DNA of 64,000 bases. It comes from JAFGOG01 sp034429215 (lineage in GTDB: Bacteria > Chloroflexota > Anaerolineae > JAAYZQ01). The position numbers and the translations under genes were made by a program. The stretch covers positions 1-64,000 of the forward strand of contig DAOUGI010000101.1 in NCBI GenBank assembly GCA_034429215.1, written 5' to 3'. Below are positions 63,177-64,000 of the stretch, piece after piece. Within the stretch, counting starts at the first letter, position 1, and each line of letters starts with the position of its first letter. The notes under the pieces are model-generated. The model saw only the letters and a list, made by a program, of their open reading frames with translations. It had not been told where the DNA came from and did not search any database.

Positions 63177-63794
63177 ATGAGCACGCAGAGCGAGGGAGTG
63201 GACCGCACTCGTCAAATCCTGGAAATGGTGCAGCAGGCAGGCGTGCTGCGTCCTCGCGACCTGGACGCACACGGCATCCCTCGCATCTACCTCAGTCGCC
63301 TGTGCGAGCACGGCTACCTCCAACGTGTAGGGCGAGGGCTGTATGTCCTGCCCCATGCCGACGTCTCCGAGCATTACACCCTGGCCGAGGCATGCAAACG
63401 GGTTCCGCACGGCGTGGTGTGCCTGCTGTCGGCCCTCCGATTTCACGGACTGACCACCCAGTCTCCATTTGAGGTGTGGCTAGCTATCGGAAGCAAGGTG
63501 TGGCGGCCACGGGTGGACTATCCAAGGCTTCGATTCCTTCGTTTTTCTGCGCGCGCCCTTGAGGCCGGCGTGGAAGAGCACGCCATAGAAGGCGTGATCG
63601 TCCACGTCTACAACCCCGCCAAGACGGTTGCGGACTGTTTCAAGTATCGTAACAAGATCGGGGTGGATGTAGCGGTGGAGGCGCTTCGCGACTGCCGCAG
63701 GCAGAGGAAATGCATCAACGATGAACTGTGGCGCTATGCCAGGATCTGCCGCGTGGCGAATGTCATGCGGCCATACATGGAGGCTACTGCGTGA
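63177..63794 (+). CDS. AbiEi-family antitoxin / regulator (second copy)
   Basis: This 205-residue protein has an N-terminal winged helix (AGVLRPRDLDAHGIPRIYLS, then YLQRVGRGLYVLP) and an AbiEi-type domain (HGVVCLLSALRFHGLTTQSP, YNPAKTVADCFKYRNKIGVD). GAGG lies nine bases before the ATG. It is shorter than, and clearly different from, the AbiEi at 61900-62757. Its usual AbiEii partner would be expected next, but a GTG-started frame there stops after 20 codons, so it looks solitary in this window. Confidence 0.88.
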   Translation: MSTQSEGVDRTRQILEMVQQAGVLRPRDLDAHGIPRIYLSRLCEHGYLQRVGRGLYVLPHADVSEHYTLAEACKRVPHGVVCLLSALRFHGLTTQSPFEVWLAIGSKVWRPRVDYPRLRFLRFSARALEAGVEEHAIEGVIVHVYNPAKTVADCFKYRNKIGVDVAVEALRDCRRQRKCINDELWRYARICRVANVMRPYMEATA

Positions 63795-64000
63795 ACAAGA
63801 GCTCAGCGCCGCCCGCAGTGAGTTCCCTCACACTGCCCCCCCCACAGCCTTGACAGAGGAATTCGGGGGCGATCATGACAAAGGTACGCAAGGGAACGCC
63901 TTTCTGTCGCGCAACCGGCTGGACGCCGGTGGCATGGTTCTCACGCAGATCATTCAGCAGATCCGCCTGTTCTTGATGCCTCCCATGATCGCCGCTGCCA
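63784..64000 (-). CDS. Partial CDS at the window edge (C-terminal part only), unknown
   Basis: A stop-free minus-strand frame enters from the right edge, codes 71 residues including PVARQKGVPLRTFVMIAP and FLCQGCGGGSVRELTAGG, and ends with TAG at 63786-63784. It overlaps the end of the AbiEi gene by 11 bp. The two close Cys residues hint at a metal-binding knuckle. A plus-strand frame is also open here, so the strand is not certain. Confidence 0.35.
   Translation of the reverse strand, partial: GSGDHGRHQEQADLLNDLRENHATGVQPVARQKGVPLRTFVMIAPEFLCQGCGGGSVRELTAGGAELLFTQ

Noticed and set aside
62828..63208. Minus-strand 126-codon frame beside the island
   Set aside because: It spans the 40-bp repeat and the AbiEi promoter, has no RBS or domain, and its only conserved stretch comes from the repeat.
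63791..63853. GTG start for an AbiEii partner directly after the second AbiEi
   Set aside because: The frame opens as VNKSSAPPAVSSLT, somewhat like AbiEii N termini, but stops after 20 codons, and no frame resumes the family motifs before the window ends.

Overview
The window reads as a chromosome segment of a high-GC bacterium, most likely a member of the Chloroflexota (Anaerolineae-like). This is inferred from several features. Secreted proteins carry Thr/Pro-rich TPTxTP tails. Genes are packed in short operons joined by ATGA overlaps. There is a LytR-CpsA-Psr protein and a class A penicillin-binding protein beside very GC-rich DNA, and vegetative promoters match TTGNNN-N17-TATAAT. A perfect CIRCE element precedes groESL. 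No rRNA, CRISPR array, prophage or complete IS was seen; the only tRNA is tRNA-Lys(CTT) at the left edge.

Layout. 1-10.5 kb: tRNA-Lys, a cold-shock/SlyD pair, a bifunctional PBP, a Trm112-like protein, RNase Z, pyruvate kinase, a HAD phosphatase, SSB, a DUF3467 protein and the GTPase Der. 10.5-17.4 kb: FdhD, an LCP ligase, groESL, a SerB-like HAD and leucyl aminopeptidase. 17.4-25 kb: an envelope glycan cluster (glycosyltransferase, ABC-2 permease, two tandem phosphodiesterases) and membrane proteins. 25-32.6 kb: a hydantoinase-A protein, a deoxynucleoside kinase, a YitT protein and a 1221-residue kinase/ATPase/TPR protein. 32.6-41.8 kb: an ABC export-type operon (FtsX permease, HlyD-like lipoprotein, two ATPases, a lipoprotein made of two fused substrate-binding modules). 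41.9-48.8 kb: an envelope-stress block (histidine kinase, response regulator, HtrA, a small exported protein, a membrane glycosidase and a rhodanese). 48.9-54.4 kb: the primary sigma factor, H+-pyrophosphatase and TyrRS. 54.4-59.9 kb: an HD hydrolase, an MFS protein, an alkyltransferase-like protein, a ProRS-like protein and a nitroreductase. 59.9-64 kb: an AbiE toxin-antitoxin island bounded by 40-bp repeats, and a second AbiEi with its own operator.

Main discoveries. (1) tyrS is preceded by a 35-codon leader ORF with six Tyr codons within 13 codons, followed by mutually exclusive antiterminator and terminator helices: a trp-type ribosome-mediated attenuator in front of an aminoacyl-tRNA synthetase. 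(2) The rhodanese frame contains one TGA at an active-site-loop Cys position, continues as rhodanese sequence, and has a bacterial SECIS-like hairpin at the right distance, so it is probably a selenoprotein. (3) Two promoters (htrA and the small exported protein) carry four to six TGGAG-type half-sites spaced exactly 11 bp, each ending 11 nt from the -10 box, which looks like the operator of the adjacent OmpR-type regulator. Smaller items include a 32-nt hairpin repeat family captured into a coding sequence, an ABC ATPase fused to an AbrB-like domain, a catalytically degenerate ProRS paralogue, a hidden 39-aa ORF in the AbiE operon, and a terminator-like hairpin in the cold-shock mRNA leader.
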